NCBI GenBank assembly: GCA_946040795.1
Contig: CAMGCK010000013.1
Coordinates: 1-38,341 of the forward strand
Reading direction: 5' to 3'
DNA length: 38,341 nt
Source of the DNA: an uncultured Lachnospiraceae bacterium
Lineage (GTDB): Bacteria; Bacillota; Clostridia; Lachnospirales; Lachnospiraceae
Below are positions 22,834-31,018 of the stretch, piece after piece. A program made the position numbers and the translations under genes. Under the pieces are notes generated by a model. The model was not told the DNA's origin, did no database searches, and worked only from the letters and a program-made list of their open reading frames with translations. Every line of letters begins with the position of its first letter. The first letter of the stretch is position 1.

Positions 22834-24105
22834 TTATTTTACGATGCAGACTTCCTTCTGCACGCGGCGGATGTCCACGGCTCTGGAACTGATCTTCTCA
22901 TCGGTCATCTGCGCTGCGGCAGCACCGGCTGCGTGGCCCATTGCCAGGCAGATGCGCATGACACGGTAAGATGCATGTGCGCGGTGGTCACCGGAAATGC
23001 AGCGGCCTGCCACAATCAGATTGTTCAGTCCCTTCGGCAGCAGTGCACGGTACGGAATTTCGTACGGCTCCGGCTTGTGCGGGCAGCCATCGGTCTCAGC
23101 CTGACCGGCACCGTCCGGATTGTGAATGTCGATAACGAACATGGCGTCTTCAACAACGGCATCGTCAAAACGCCTGCCGGCAAACAGATCCTCAGCGGTC
23201 ATCGTGTAATCACCGCAGATTCTTCTGGATTCACGGACACCGGTGGTGGTGCAGCTTCCGTTAACACGGATATGCTCAAATCCCGGAACGTTGTTCTGCA
23301 GGAAAGCCACGATCTGCTGAACCTGCATACGAAGTTCGTATTCCGCGTTGGAAAGAGAAAGCGGATCCAGCGGATTTACATGGTTCATCTGAGTTGCATT
23401 GACCATGCGTTCACCCGAGATGGCGGTTGCGTACAGACGGACGATGTTAACGGACGGCGGAAGCTCACCGCTTGCGCACGCCTTGTGGCAGAGGTCCAGA
23501 TATTCCTTGCCGTTCGGAAGAACGGTGTAATGCTCTTCATGCTCGCAGAGAAGGCCGTAATCGTTTTCAATGCCGTCGATGGTAAACATGATGGAGACCG
23601 GCTGTACCAGTCTGTCACCTTCACGACCCATCTCAAATTCAGCACCGGACAGAACGGACAGGTCACCGTCACCGGTACAATCCAGGAATGCGTCTGCGGT
23701 GAATTTCAGCTTTTGGCCGCGGAAATCGGCAAGGATGCTCTTGACGTCTTCACCGTCCTTTTCCACTGCATTGACCTGAGTCTGCAGATAAAGATCCACG
23801 CCTGCTTCATGCAGAAGCTGAGTCAGAACGACCTTGGCGGATTCTACCGGAGACATGTATTTGCAGTTCTCCTTGATGAGCTGCTCGATTTCACGGCCTA
23901 CATTTTTATTTTCAACGGTTCCAAGGAACGGACGGATATAAGAAGAGGTCAGACCGCCGCCAACCACACCGTAGCGTTCGATGAGAGCAATCTTTCTTTT
24001 AGGAACATTTCCGTTTGCATCCTTGGCACGTGCTGCACCGAGGGCAGCAGCGATGCCGGCAGGACCGGCGCCGGCAATGACAATATTATAATTCAGTAAT
24101 TTCAT
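22834..24105 (-). CDS. FAD-dependent oxidoreductase (FAD_oxidored family)
   Basis: A 423-residue flavoprotein. The dinucleotide fold is YNIVIAGAGPAGIAAALGAA with an E-R acid end (KIALIERYGVVGGG), followed by GLTSSYIRPFLGT. FLDCTGDGDLSVLSGAEFEM is the conserved central motif, and the C-terminal FAD contact is NLIVAGRCISGDHRAHASYR, then MGHAAGAAAA. These match the FAD_oxidored family, whose members are often found with sugar-acid or amidohydrolase genes. There is no signal peptide. AAAGGAG precedes the ATG at 24105. The upstream amidohydrolase stops 29 bases before, so the two form one operon. The substrate is unknown. Confidence 0.87.
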   Translation of the reverse strand: MKLLNYNIVIAGAGPAGIAAALGAARAKDANGNVPKRKIALIERYGVVGGGLTSSYIRPFLGTVENKNVGREIEQLIKENCKYMSPVESAKVVLTQLLHEAGVDLYLQTQVNAVEKDGEDVKSILADFRGQKLKFTADAFLDCTGDGDLSVLSGAEFEMGREGDRLVQPVSIMFTIDGIENDYGLLCEHEEHYTVLPNGKEYLDLCHKACASGELPPSVNIVRLYATAISGERMVNATQMNHVNPLDPLSLSNAEYELRMQVQQIVAFLQNNVPGFEHIRVNGSCTTTGVRESRRICGDYTMTAEDLFAGRRFDDAVVEDAMFVIDIHNPDGAGQAETDGCPHKPEPYEIPYRALLPKGLNNLIVAGRCISGDHRAHASYRVMRICLAMGHAAGAAAAQMTDEKISSRAVDIRRVQKEVCIVK

Positions 24106-24134
24106 GATGACTCCTTTATGAACTGGATTTACGG

Positions 24135-25280
24135 TCAGCCAACCAGCTTTTTGCCGTCTACGATGACAGCTTTGACATTGGTGTTGGAAACCATCGGATC
24201 ACCGTCTGTCAGGACGATATCCGCATCCTTACCGGCTTCCAGAGAACCGACGCGCGCGTCGATGCAAAGATGCTTGGCCGGATTGATGGTAATGGCCTGC
24301 AGCGCTTTGAACGGATCCATGCCGGCCTTTACCGCAAGACCTGCTAAGAGCGGAAGGTACTGTTCCGGAATGACCGGGGCATCGGTAATGATGGAGACCT
24401 GAAGGCCGGCATCAGAAAGAACGCCCGGAGTGGTCCAAGATTTGTTGACCAGTTCCAGTTTGGAAGCGTTGGTGAGAGTCGGGCCGACTGCACACGGAAC
24501 GTTTGCGCGCTTCAGTTCTTCTACGATCAGATGACCTTCCGTAACATGCTCCAGCGTGATCTTGACACCGAATTCCTTTGCGATGCGGAGTGCGGTAAGG
24601 ATATCATCAGCACGATGCGCATGCGCCTTTAACGGCATCTCGCCCTTCAGTACCGGGATCAGCGCCTCCTTCTTCATATCGAAAGCGGGCTGCTTGGTGA
24701 TGTCATCGCCTGCGGCCTCCTTGCGGAGCATGTAATCCCTGGCAGTGAACAGCGCCTCGCGAAGCTTTGCAGCGGTGGTCATACGAGCGGAATCGACCTT
24801 GCTGCTGTAGCAGCGCTTGGGGTTCTCACCGAAAGCGCACTTCATGGCCACAGCCGGATCGATGACCAGGTCATCCACACAGTTTCCGTACAGCTTTACT
24901 GCAATGAAGGTACCGCCCAGAACATTGGCGGAGCCGGGGCCGGTGCCGACGGTCGTAACACCGCCTTCCAGTGCCATCGGAATAGCTGCATCCTGCGGAT
25001 AGTAGCTGTCCAGACCGCGAAGCTGCGGGCAGCAGATATCATTCATTTCGTTGTAGTCGTAGGTACCACCGGTGGGGCCGCCCCAGTCGTCCAGACCGAT
25101 GTGACTGTGCGCGTCAACGAATCCCGGCCATGCTTCCATGCCCTCGGCGTCGATGACTTCTTCACCTTCGGCCTCGATGGTTCCGCCGACCTGTACCAGC
25201 TTGCCGTTCTTTACCAAAATGTCGCCCTTATAGGCTTCCTCATGGATGGCATCATGGATCAATGCGTTTCTGATTAACAT
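24135..25280 (-). CDS. Amidohydrolase (imidazolonepropionase/adenine deaminase-like)
   Basis: A 381-residue metal-dependent amidohydrolase. ATG 25280 is chosen because AGGAGGA precedes it; another ATG 15 bases upstream overlaps that site. Metal ligands run in order: the H-x-H of PGFVDAHSHIG, the His of MPLKAHAHRADD, the His of KITLEHVTEGH and the Asp of SIITDAPVIPEQYL. The C-terminus has the usual AITINPAKHLCIDARVGSLE and GKDADIVLTDGDP. A GGVTTVGTGPGSANVLGGT segment is typical of a Clostridia subgroup. The reaction may be hydrolysis of a cyclic amide or a dipeptide. It is the first gene of an operon with the FAD oxidoreductase. Confidence 0.88.
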   Translation of the reverse strand: MLIRNALIHDAIHEEAYKGDILVKNGKLVQVGGTIEAEGEEVIDAEGMEAWPGFVDAHSHIGLDDWGGPTGGTYDYNEMNDICCPQLRGLDSYYPQDAAIPMALEGGVTTVGTGPGSANVLGGTFIAVKLYGNCVDDLVIDPAVAMKCAFGENPKRCYSSKVDSARMTTAAKLREALFTARDYMLRKEAAGDDITKQPAFDMKKEALIPVLKGEMPLKAHAHRADDILTALRIAKEFGVKITLEHVTEGHLIVEELKRANVPCAVGPTLTNASKLELVNKSWTTPGVLSDAGLQVSIITDAPVIPEQYLPLLAGLAVKAGMDPFKALQAITINPAKHLCIDARVGSLEAGKDADIVLTDGDPMVSNTNVKAVIVDGKKLVG

Positions 25281-25379
25281 AATTTCCTCCTGCATGCAAT
25301 TTTTATGTGTATAGGATAATTAACCGGCATCGGTGCTTTACAAAGGTAAAAGCGGCTGACCGGCTTTTGAGTTCTGTTG

Positions 25380-26741
25380 TCAGGCTTCCTTGGTACGCGT
25401 CAGCTTTCGCATCCAGTTGAAGCTGTTGACCTTGACCACGGCAACGAAGCACTTCAGGATCTGGTCGATCTTCAGGACGAAGAAGATGACCCAGGCCGGC
25501 GCGCCGAAGTGGATCGCGATCAGGCTTCCGGGAATCATGACCAGGAATACGAAGAAGGAATCGTTCTTTAAGACAAAGCTTGTATCACCGCCCGACTTGA
25601 CCAGACCGGAAAGGGTCGTGGCCTGCCAGCAGGTGCCGATGAACGTGAAGAACAGCACATTAAAGAACTGACGGCAGTGCATCAGCGCTTCATCGCTGAC
25701 ATCGTACAGAGACATGAAGGGCACATGGAACAGATACATCAGCGCGCTTGCGGTGATGCCCACGCCCAGGAAAATGACTTCCGCTGTACGGGCATATTCC
25801 TTCATCTTTTCAAATTCGCCGGCACCGACAGTTTTGGAAGTGATGATGCCGAGCGCACCGGAAAGACCGAATACGAATACGCGGAGGAAGCCTTCCAGCT
25901 GATCCGTGATGGAGGAAGCAGTAACAGCTGCCGCGGAAAGATGTCCCATGACATAAGCATTGAACACGAGATTAACGGCCCATACCATCTGGCCGCCCAC
26001 GACCGGCGCTCCGTTTTTCAGAAAGTCACGGCGAAGTTCCGGCGCCTGCACAAACATGTCGCGAAGCTTCATGTTGAGGCGGGTATCGATCTTAAATACG
26101 AAGACAGCTGCAATCAGGAATTCCACGATACGGGAGCTCAGCGTTGCCAGACCGGCGCCGGTAGCGCCCATTGCCGGAATGCCGAGGCCGCCAAAAATGA
26201 ACAGGTAGTTCAGGCCGATGTTGACAAACAGCGCAATGAAGGAAATCCAGAAACCGAGCTTGGCATTCTCCACGGATTTCATCGCGGTGATCAGAAGCTG
26301 TGACGCGCAGAAAAACGGATAGGAGAGCGCCACAAAAACCACGTAACCGATTGCAGTCTCTACAACAGCGGCGTCATCGGTCAGAAGGCCGGTGAAGAAA
26401 CGCGGAAAAAGCGCAATGATGACGCCCATGACCGCACCCACATAGAAGGACCAGCGGATGCCCATGGCGGAGATCTTTTTGACACTGTCCCGGTCCTTAG
26501 CGCCCCAGTACTGGGCACTTAAAATCAGCATGGCGGCATCGATGCCGAATACGAACATCTGCAGAATGGTCTGGAAGCGTTCGCCCATGTAAACACCTGA
26601 AACAGCCAGGTCTCCAAGTTTACCGACCATCAGATGATCGGCAAAGTTGACGGCGTAGGAAATGATGCCCTGGAGGACGATCGGAATCGTCAGGGCAATG
26701 AGGGTCTTATAAAAAGAACGGTCTTTGGTGATAATACGCAT
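25380..26741 (-). CDS. MATE family efflux transporter
   Basis: A 453-residue inner membrane protein with about twelve hydrophobic segments in two similar halves. The first half begins TLIALTIPIVLQGIISYAVN and holds NFADHLMVGKLGDLAVSGVY, the family start. The second begins after GAPVVGGQMVWAVNLVFNAY, with AAAVTASSITDQLEGFLRVF. The start at 26741 has GGAAAGGA upstream; longer frames lack a ribosome binding site. MATE proteins export cationic drugs or metabolites with Na+ or H+. It has its own promoter (26832-26860) and lies just upstream of the amidohydrolase operon in the same direction, with a 99-base gap. Whether the exporter serves that pathway is open. Confidence 0.9.
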   Translation of the reverse strand: MRIITKDRSFYKTLIALTIPIVLQGIISYAVNFADHLMVGKLGDLAVSGVYMGERFQTILQMFVFGIDAAMLILSAQYWGAKDRDSVKKISAMGIRWSFYVGAVMGVIIALFPRFFTGLLTDDAAVVETAIGYVVFVALSYPFFCASQLLITAMKSVENAKLGFWISFIALFVNIGLNYLFIFGGLGIPAMGATGAGLATLSSRIVEFLIAAVFVFKIDTRLNMKLRDMFVQAPELRRDFLKNGAPVVGGQMVWAVNLVFNAYVMGHLSAAAVTASSITDQLEGFLRVFVFGLSGALGIITSKTVGAGEFEKMKEYARTAEVIFLGVGITASALMYLFHVPFMSLYDVSDEALMHCRQFFNVLFFTFIGTCWQATTLSGLVKSGGDTSFVLKNDSFFVFLVMIPGSLIAIHFGAPAWVIFFVLKIDQILKCFVAVVKVNSFNWMRKLTRTKEA

Positions 26742-26831
26742 GTTGTTTGTCCTTTCCGATGAAGACTGAATATGCGCCCGGAACAGCGGGGGTATGCCGA
26801 TTTTCATTTCGTAAAGGAAACGGCTTAAATC

Positions 26832-26860
26832 AGTATAATACCTGATGATAAGTTCTTCAA
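26832..26860 (-). promoter_or_regulatory. Promoter of the MATE transporter gene
   Basis: Read on the minus strand: TTGAAG (26860-26855), 17 bases, TATACT (26837-26832). It is about 90 bases before the ATG at 26741. Confidence 0.65.
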
Positions 26861-26904
26861 GAAAAAAAGAAGACTGAAACAGGAGAAATTAAGCCGTTGA
26901 GTAG

Positions 26905-26933
26905 TGGACATTCCCGAGGGAAACGGCTACAAT
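26905..26933 (+). promoter_or_regulatory. Promoter of the HD-GH2-PPTase operon
   Basis: TGGACA (26905-26910), 17 bases, TACAAT (26928-26933), about 35 bases before the ATG at 26968. It is divergent from the MATE promoter. Confidence 0.6.
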
Positions 26934-26967
26934 GGGCTTAAAAATTTCGGTATGAAGAGGTGGATTC

Positions 26968-27456
26968 ATGAATCACAATGCATTACTGGATGAAATGATC
27001 CGATATGAAGCGGGCGTGCCCGGAAGGATCCAGCATCTTTTGAAGGTCCATGCGTTTTCAAAGCTGATTGGCGAAGAAGAGGGACTGGATGAGGAAACGC
27101 TGGCCACGCTGGAAGCAGCGAGCATCGTCCATGACATCGGCATCAAGCCGGCGCTTGAAAAGTATGGCAGCTCAGCAGGTCCTTATCAGGAAAAAGAAGG
27201 GGCACCGGTTGCCCGTGAAATGCTGACCCGTCTTGGCTATGATGAAAAGCGCGCGGAACGTGTGGCATTCCTTGTGGGACATCATCATACGTACACGGCC
27301 ACTCACGGCCCGGATTATCAGATCCTGGTTGAAGCCGATTTCCTTGTCAATCTGTATGAAAACGGCGACTCAAAGGAAGAAGCGCTGTCTGTACGTGAAA
27401 AGATCTTCAAAACGGAAGCGGGAAAGAAGATCCTGAATAATATGTTTGAGATTTAA
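26968..27456 (+). CDS. HD domain phosphohydrolase
   Basis: A 162-residue HD-superfamily protein. The metal-binding HD pair lies in AASIVHDIGIKPALEKYG, an upstream His in RIQHLLKVHAFSKLIG, and a later H-H-H cluster in AFLVGHHHTYTATHGPDYQI, with EADFLVNLYENG carrying the final Asp. This order fits small HD hydrolases acting on nucleotides or nucleotide-like phosphates; the substrate is not deducible. GAGG precedes the ATG. It is first in an operon, 11 bases before the GH2 gene. Confidence 0.88.
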   Translation: MNHNALLDEMIRYEAGVPGRIQHLLKVHAFSKLIGEEEGLDEETLATLEAASIVHDIGIKPALEKYGSSAGPYQEKEGAPVAREMLTRLGYDEKRAERVAFLVGHHHTYTATHGPDYQILVEADFLVNLYENGDSKEEALSVREKIFKTEAGKKILNNMFEI

Positions 27457-27467
27457 GGAGAAATAAA

Positions 27468-29246
27468 ATGGCAGAAATACTGAGAAGCGAGTTCCCGCGC
27501 CCGGATTTTGAGCGTGAAAACTGGATGACATTGAACGGAAAGTGGGATTTTTCCTTTGATGAGCCGGTCTTTGACAAAAAGATCATCGTTCCGTTTTGTT
27601 ATGAGGCGCCGCTGTCCGGCATCGGTGTAAGTGATTTCCACAATACGGTATGGTATCGGAAAAAAATCGAGCTTCCGGAAAGCATGGAGGGAAAACGGAT
27701 CTTCCTGCATTTCGGCGCAGTGGATTATGAAGCCGCTGTTTATGTCAATGACCGTCTGGCGGTTCGTCATACCGGCGGACAGGTGGGCTTCTCTGCGGAT
27801 ATTACGGAAGCGGTGAAGTTCGGCAAAAAGAATACCGTTGTCGTCAAGGCTTTTGATGACCCCGCAGACCGTGAAATGCCTCGCGGCAAGCAGTACTGGG
27901 AAGAAAAATCTTACGGCATTTTCTATACCCGTACCACCGGCATCTGGCAGTCTGTCTGGATCGAGGCCGTGGAAGAGACGCATGTGAAAAATGTGCTTGT
28001 GACACCGCTTTACGATGAGAAATCCGTTCTGTTTGAGTATGAACTGACCTGCCCCTATGTGCCGTATCCTCATCAGAAGTCCGGCTGTTCTTTTGGCGTC
28101 GATGTCCTTTTGAACGGTAAAAAGATCGCCTCCGGAAAGGATACTCCGGAAGCCTGCAACCGCGGCACGCTGACGGTTTCCTTAAGCGAAGCGCTGGAAG
28201 GCCTTTCCGAAGAAGAATACAGCTGGCTGCCGGAGCACCCGGTTTTATTTACGCTGGAGTACAAGGCTTATGAGGGCCGCCGGATCACCGACCGCGTTCA
28301 CTCCTATTTCGGCATGCGCAAGGTCTCCATTGAGGACGGCAGGTTCTGCCTGAACAACAAGCCGTATTTCCAGAAACTGGTACTGGATCAGGGGTATTGG
28401 CCGGAAAGCATCCTGTCCGGTCCGTCCGAGGAGGCTTATGTCTTTGACATTCAGGCCATGAAGGACATGGGCTTCAACGGCGTCCGCAAGCATCAGAAGG
28501 TCGAAGATCCGCGCTATCTGTACCATGCCGATCGTATGGGCTTTCTGGTGTGGGGTGAAATCGGAAACTCCTATGTCTACACCAAGCTTTCTGCTGCCCG
28601 CCTGTATACGGAGTGGATGGAAAACATTTTCCAGAATTACAATCATCCGTCCATCGTCGCATGGACACCGTTAAACGAATCCTGGGGCGTGGGCGGCTGC
28701 AGAGATCATGAAATCATCCGCCATAAGATAAAGGCTGCCTACGAGCTGACCAAATCTCTGGAGCCCATGCGTCCGGTCATCGACAACGACGGTTGGGAGC
28801 ATGTCACCGGCGATCTTTTCACCATCCATGATTATGAAAAGGACGGCGAAAAAATCGAAAAGATGTACATGGATGTGGACAATATTCCCACCTGCGATCC
28901 TCAGGGCCCCAAGCATGTGCTGGCAGTAGGCGATTTTGAGTACAAGGGTCAGCCGGTCCTCATCACGGAGTACGGCGGCATGCACATGATGCTTCCCGAG
29001 GAAAAGGGCGATGCCTCTGACCGTGTCGGCAACTGGGGGTACTCCAAGGACGATTCTCCGGAAGCATTCCTTGCCCATTATGATGAAATCACTTCCGCAT
29101 TCTGCAAGAGCCCCGCGGTCCAGGGCTTCTGCTACACGCAGGTCACGGACGTCGAGCAGGAACAGAACGGTCTGTTGTTCTACGACCGCTCTTATAAGTT
29201 TGACCCGGCGGAAATGAAGAAGATTAACGACAAGTTCGGTTATTGA
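27468..29246 (+). CDS. Glycoside hydrolase family 2 enzyme (beta-galactosidase/beta-glucuronidase-like)
   Basis: A 592-residue GH2 protein without signal peptide, so it acts on imported sugars. The jelly-roll sugar-binding domain (about 15-190) has WMTLNGKWDFSFDEP and WYRKKIELPESMEGKRIFLH, then DYEAAVYVND. An Ig-like domain follows to about 290. The barrel holds the general acid/base Glu of IVAWTPLNESWG (about 404) and the nucleophile Glu of VLITEYGG (about 501). It is shorter than LacZ-type enzymes (about 1000) and near the size of GusA-like ones, but the GusA-specific N-K motif is not evident, so specificity is open. AAGGAG precedes the ATG. Its stop overlaps the phosphopantetheinyl transferase start. 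Confidence 0.92.
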   Translation: MAEILRSEFPRPDFERENWMTLNGKWDFSFDEPVFDKKIIVPFCYEAPLSGIGVSDFHNTVWYRKKIELPESMEGKRIFLHFGAVDYEAAVYVNDRLAVRHTGGQVGFSADITEAVKFGKKNTVVVKAFDDPADREMPRGKQYWEEKSYGIFYTRTTGIWQSVWIEAVEETHVKNVLVTPLYDEKSVLFEYELTCPYVPYPHQKSGCSFGVDVLLNGKKIASGKDTPEACNRGTLTVSLSEALEGLSEEEYSWLPEHPVLFTLEYKAYEGRRITDRVHSYFGMRKVSIEDGRFCLNNKPYFQKLVLDQGYWPESILSGPSEEAYVFDIQAMKDMGFNGVRKHQKVEDPRYLYHADRMGFLVWGEIGNSYVYTKLSAARLYTEWMENIFQNYNHPSIVAWTPLNESWGVGGCRDHEIIRHKIKAAYELTKSLEPMRPVIDNDGWEHVTGDLFTIHDYEKDGEKIEKMYMDVDNIPTCDPQGPKHVLAVGDFEYKGQPVLITEYGGMHMMLPEEKGDASDRVGNWGYSKDDSPEAFLAHYDEITSAFCKSPAVQGFCYTQVTDVEQEQNGLLFYDRSYKFDPAEMKKINDKFGY

Positions 29247-29977
29247 TGAAAACAGCGGTTTTTGTGATGCGGATCCCGGAAAAGACGGAGATCACTACCG
29301 TCTTTCCGCCGGAACGGGACGCACAGATTCGGAATACAGTCCATGAAAAGCAGCGGATCCAGCGTTATCTTGCGTGGAAAACACTGGAAGCAGCGGTTCG
29401 TTTTCTGAAAGAGCGGGAGCTTTCGGCGTTTCATCCGGAAAAGAGATCCGACGGAAAGTGGACAGCGGATGACCTGTTTTTTTCCATCAGTCATACGGAG
29501 GACGCAGTCGCGGCTGCGGTCTCCGATGGTCCGGTGGGGGTGGATCTGGAAAACCGGTCCGCGCGGCATGAACACAGTCCGGAGCTTCCGGTCAAGCTCG
29601 GAAAAAGGATCCGGACAGCGGCTGAAATGAAAGCAGACAGCGTAGAAGCTGCGGAGAAAAAAGCAGAAGGCGTTGACGAGGAAGCGGAGCTTCGCTTTTA
29701 CGCACGCTGGACACGGAAGGAAAGCCTTTTAAAAGCCGGAGAGCAGACCTCCTTTTCTCCGGAAAAGCTGGAAACCACAGGGAATCCGGAAAAAATGCAG
29801 CTTCATACGATCCGCTTTGGCACGGAAACCGAATTCCTGCTTTCCGTCGCCGGAGACAGGAAGGCCGAGGTCCGGTATTATTGGCTGGAACCCGGGAATG
29901 CTGACAACGGAATGAATGAGGCGGAAGTGATCCGGCCTTTTTCCGAAACGGAGTGGACGGAACTTTCCGGGCTCTGA
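29246..29977 (+). CDS. 4'-phosphopantetheinyl transferase superfamily protein (Sfp-like)
   Basis: A 243-residue Sfp-type transferase, whose ATG overlaps the GH2 stop (TGATG) and so is probably coupled. Motif 2 is LFFSISHTEDAVAAAVSDGP followed by VGVDLENR, which gives the G-V-D-x-E metal-binding motif. Motif 3 is FYARWTRKESLLKA (W-T-x-K-E-S). Between them is a charged insert of about 65 residues, longer than usual. The enzyme moves phosphopantetheine from CoA to a carrier-protein serine. No polyketide, peptide synthetase or acyl carrier gene is in the window, so its target lies elsewhere. Pairing with a glycosidase is unusual and may be only transcriptional convenience. Confidence 0.88.
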   Translation: MKTAVFVMRIPEKTEITTVFPPERDAQIRNTVHEKQRIQRYLAWKTLEAAVRFLKERELSAFHPEKRSDGKWTADDLFFSISHTEDAVAAAVSDGPVGVDLENRSARHEHSPELPVKLGKRIRTAAEMKADSVEAAEKKAEGVDEEAELRFYARWTRKESLLKAGEQTSFSPEKLETTGNPEKMQLHTIRFGTETEFLLSVAGDRKAEVRYYWLEPGNADNGMNEAEVIRPFSETEWTELSGL

Positions 29978-30025
29978 CTAAGAGAGGCAGCGGAACGGAA
30001 ACGGCAGACGGCAATGTTTTTTTAC

Positions 30026-30055
30026 TTGCCAAATGATACAGAGATGATGTATGAT
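30026..30055 (+). promoter_or_regulatory. Promoter of the zinc-ribbon membrane protein gene
   Basis: TTGCCA (30026-30031), 18 bases, TATGAT (30050-30055), about 85 bases before the ATG at 30140. Confidence 0.55.
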
Positions 30056-30139
30056 AATAGTGATACGAAAATATTTATCCTGTTGATGGGAATGTTTCAT
30101 CATGGAACGGAAACAGGTCTTTTATAAAGGAGGTAGATC

Positions 30140-30646
30140 ATGGGTTTTTGTCAGAAGTGCGGCGCGCCGATTGAAGACGACGAGAAGTTCTGTCCGGTCT
30201 GCGGCAATCCGGTTGAAGAAGTTCCGGCAAACGATCCGCAGCAGCCTGTGTATGATAATCAGACTCCCTGGACTTCATCTTTTGATCAGAAATCATCAAC
30301 GTATAACAGCTATGACACGATGTCTCAGGCCGAGGCTCCGAATTTCAGCGCCGGTCTGGATGTGGAAGCCGTATCCAAGTCTTCCATGACACTGGGTATC
30401 ATCGGTCTGGTATTCGGTTATCTGCATATGTTTCTGGTATGCATCATTCTCTGCGCGATCGCTCTTTCCAAAGCAAATAAGGTCAAGCAGTACCTGCACA
30501 CAGATACGCTGTCCGGAAATGCGAAAGCCGGTCAGATCATGGGTAAGATCGGTGTCATCGCCGGAAGTGTCATGATGGCTCTGCAGGTGATCGCATTTGT
30601 CTTTTTTGTAGCGCTGGCAATACTTGCGGTACCGTACATGTACTGA
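30140..30646 (+). CDS. Zinc-ribbon membrane protein
   Basis: A 168-residue protein with an N-terminal zinc ribbon (CQKCGAPIEDDEKFCPVCGN, two C-x-x-C pairs), a polar linker rich in Gln, Ser and Asn (about 30-80), and two hydrophobic helices at about 84-108 and 135-163 with a short loop. AAAGGAGGT lies just before ATG 30140; an ATG at 30102 opens a different frame and is rejected. Such zinc_ribbon_2/DUF4190-like proteins are common in Bacillota, sit in the inner membrane with the zinc ribbon probably inside, and have no settled function. No terminator is evident before the next gene. Confidence 0.85.
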   Translation: MGFCQKCGAPIEDDEKFCPVCGNPVEEVPANDPQQPVYDNQTPWTSSFDQKSSTYNSYDTMSQAEAPNFSAGLDVEAVSKSSMTLGIIGLVFGYLHMFLVCIILCAIALSKANKVKQYLHTDTLSGNAKAGQIMGKIGVIAGSVMMALQVIAFVFFVALAILAVPYMY

Positions 30647-30721
30647 TATTGAAGCAATATTTGTCGGCGGCATTGCCGCCCCATACAATCACTATAAATT
30701 TAGTCACCCGGAGGTATGAAA

Positions 30722-30934
30722 ATGGTAACGAAGGAAATGCTGATCGGCGAACTGCTGGAATTTGACATGGAAGTTGCACCGATCCTGATGGCTGCCGGCA
30801 TGCATTGCCTGGGCTGCCCGTCTTCTCAGATGGAGTCCCTGGAAATGGCATGCATGGTTCACGGTATCGATGTCGATGAACTGGTTGACGCCATCAATGA
30901 GTTTGAAGCCAACAAGGCAAAAGCAAACGCTTAA
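30722..30934 (+). CDS. DUF1858 hybrid-cluster-associated redox disulfide protein
   Basis: A 70-residue protein of the DUF1858 family, also described as the hybrid-cluster-protein-associated redox disulfide domain. The key pair is C-L-G-C in [20 protein letters not shown], in the typical setting of [14 protein letters not shown] before it. ATG 30722 is preferred over 30716 because GGAGG sits 7 bases before it and only one base before the other. In relatives it lies near hybrid-cluster (Hcp) or nitrogen/sulfur redox genes; none is seen here. A terminator follows. Confidence 0.9.
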   Translation: MVTKEMLIGELLEFDMEVAPILMAAGMHCLGCPSSQMESLEMACMVHGIDVDELVDAINEFEANKAKANA

Positions 30935-30951
30935 GTAAAAAGAGAACAGAG

Positions 30952-30985
30952 GGGTGTAGTGACAGAGGTTCATTGCGCCCTTTTT
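30952..30985 (+). terminator. Terminator after the DUF1858 gene
   Basis: A 10-bp stem including three G-U pairs (30952-30961 with 30971-30980), a 9-base loop and five T (30981-30985). Confidence 0.65.
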
Positions 30986-31018
30986 GTATATTGCAGCAAG
31001 GAAAATGGAGGATAAGCA

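Noticed and set aside
22933-24099. A 388-codon plus-strand frame
   Set aside because: Antisense to the FAD oxidoreductase, which has intact FAD motifs and a good ribosome binding site.
30102-30389. A 95-codon frame starting at an ATG 38 bases before the zinc-ribbon gene
   Set aside because: It overlaps the zinc-ribbon gene in another frame and is rich in Arg, Ser and Leu. AAAGGAGGT is placed for the ATG at 30140.
30661-30689. Promoter TTGTCG-17-TACAAT and the GGCGGC/GCCGCC hairpin before the DUF1858 gene
   Set aside because: The -35 is poor and the hairpin has no T-run. The gene may simply be co-transcribed with the zinc-ribbon gene.
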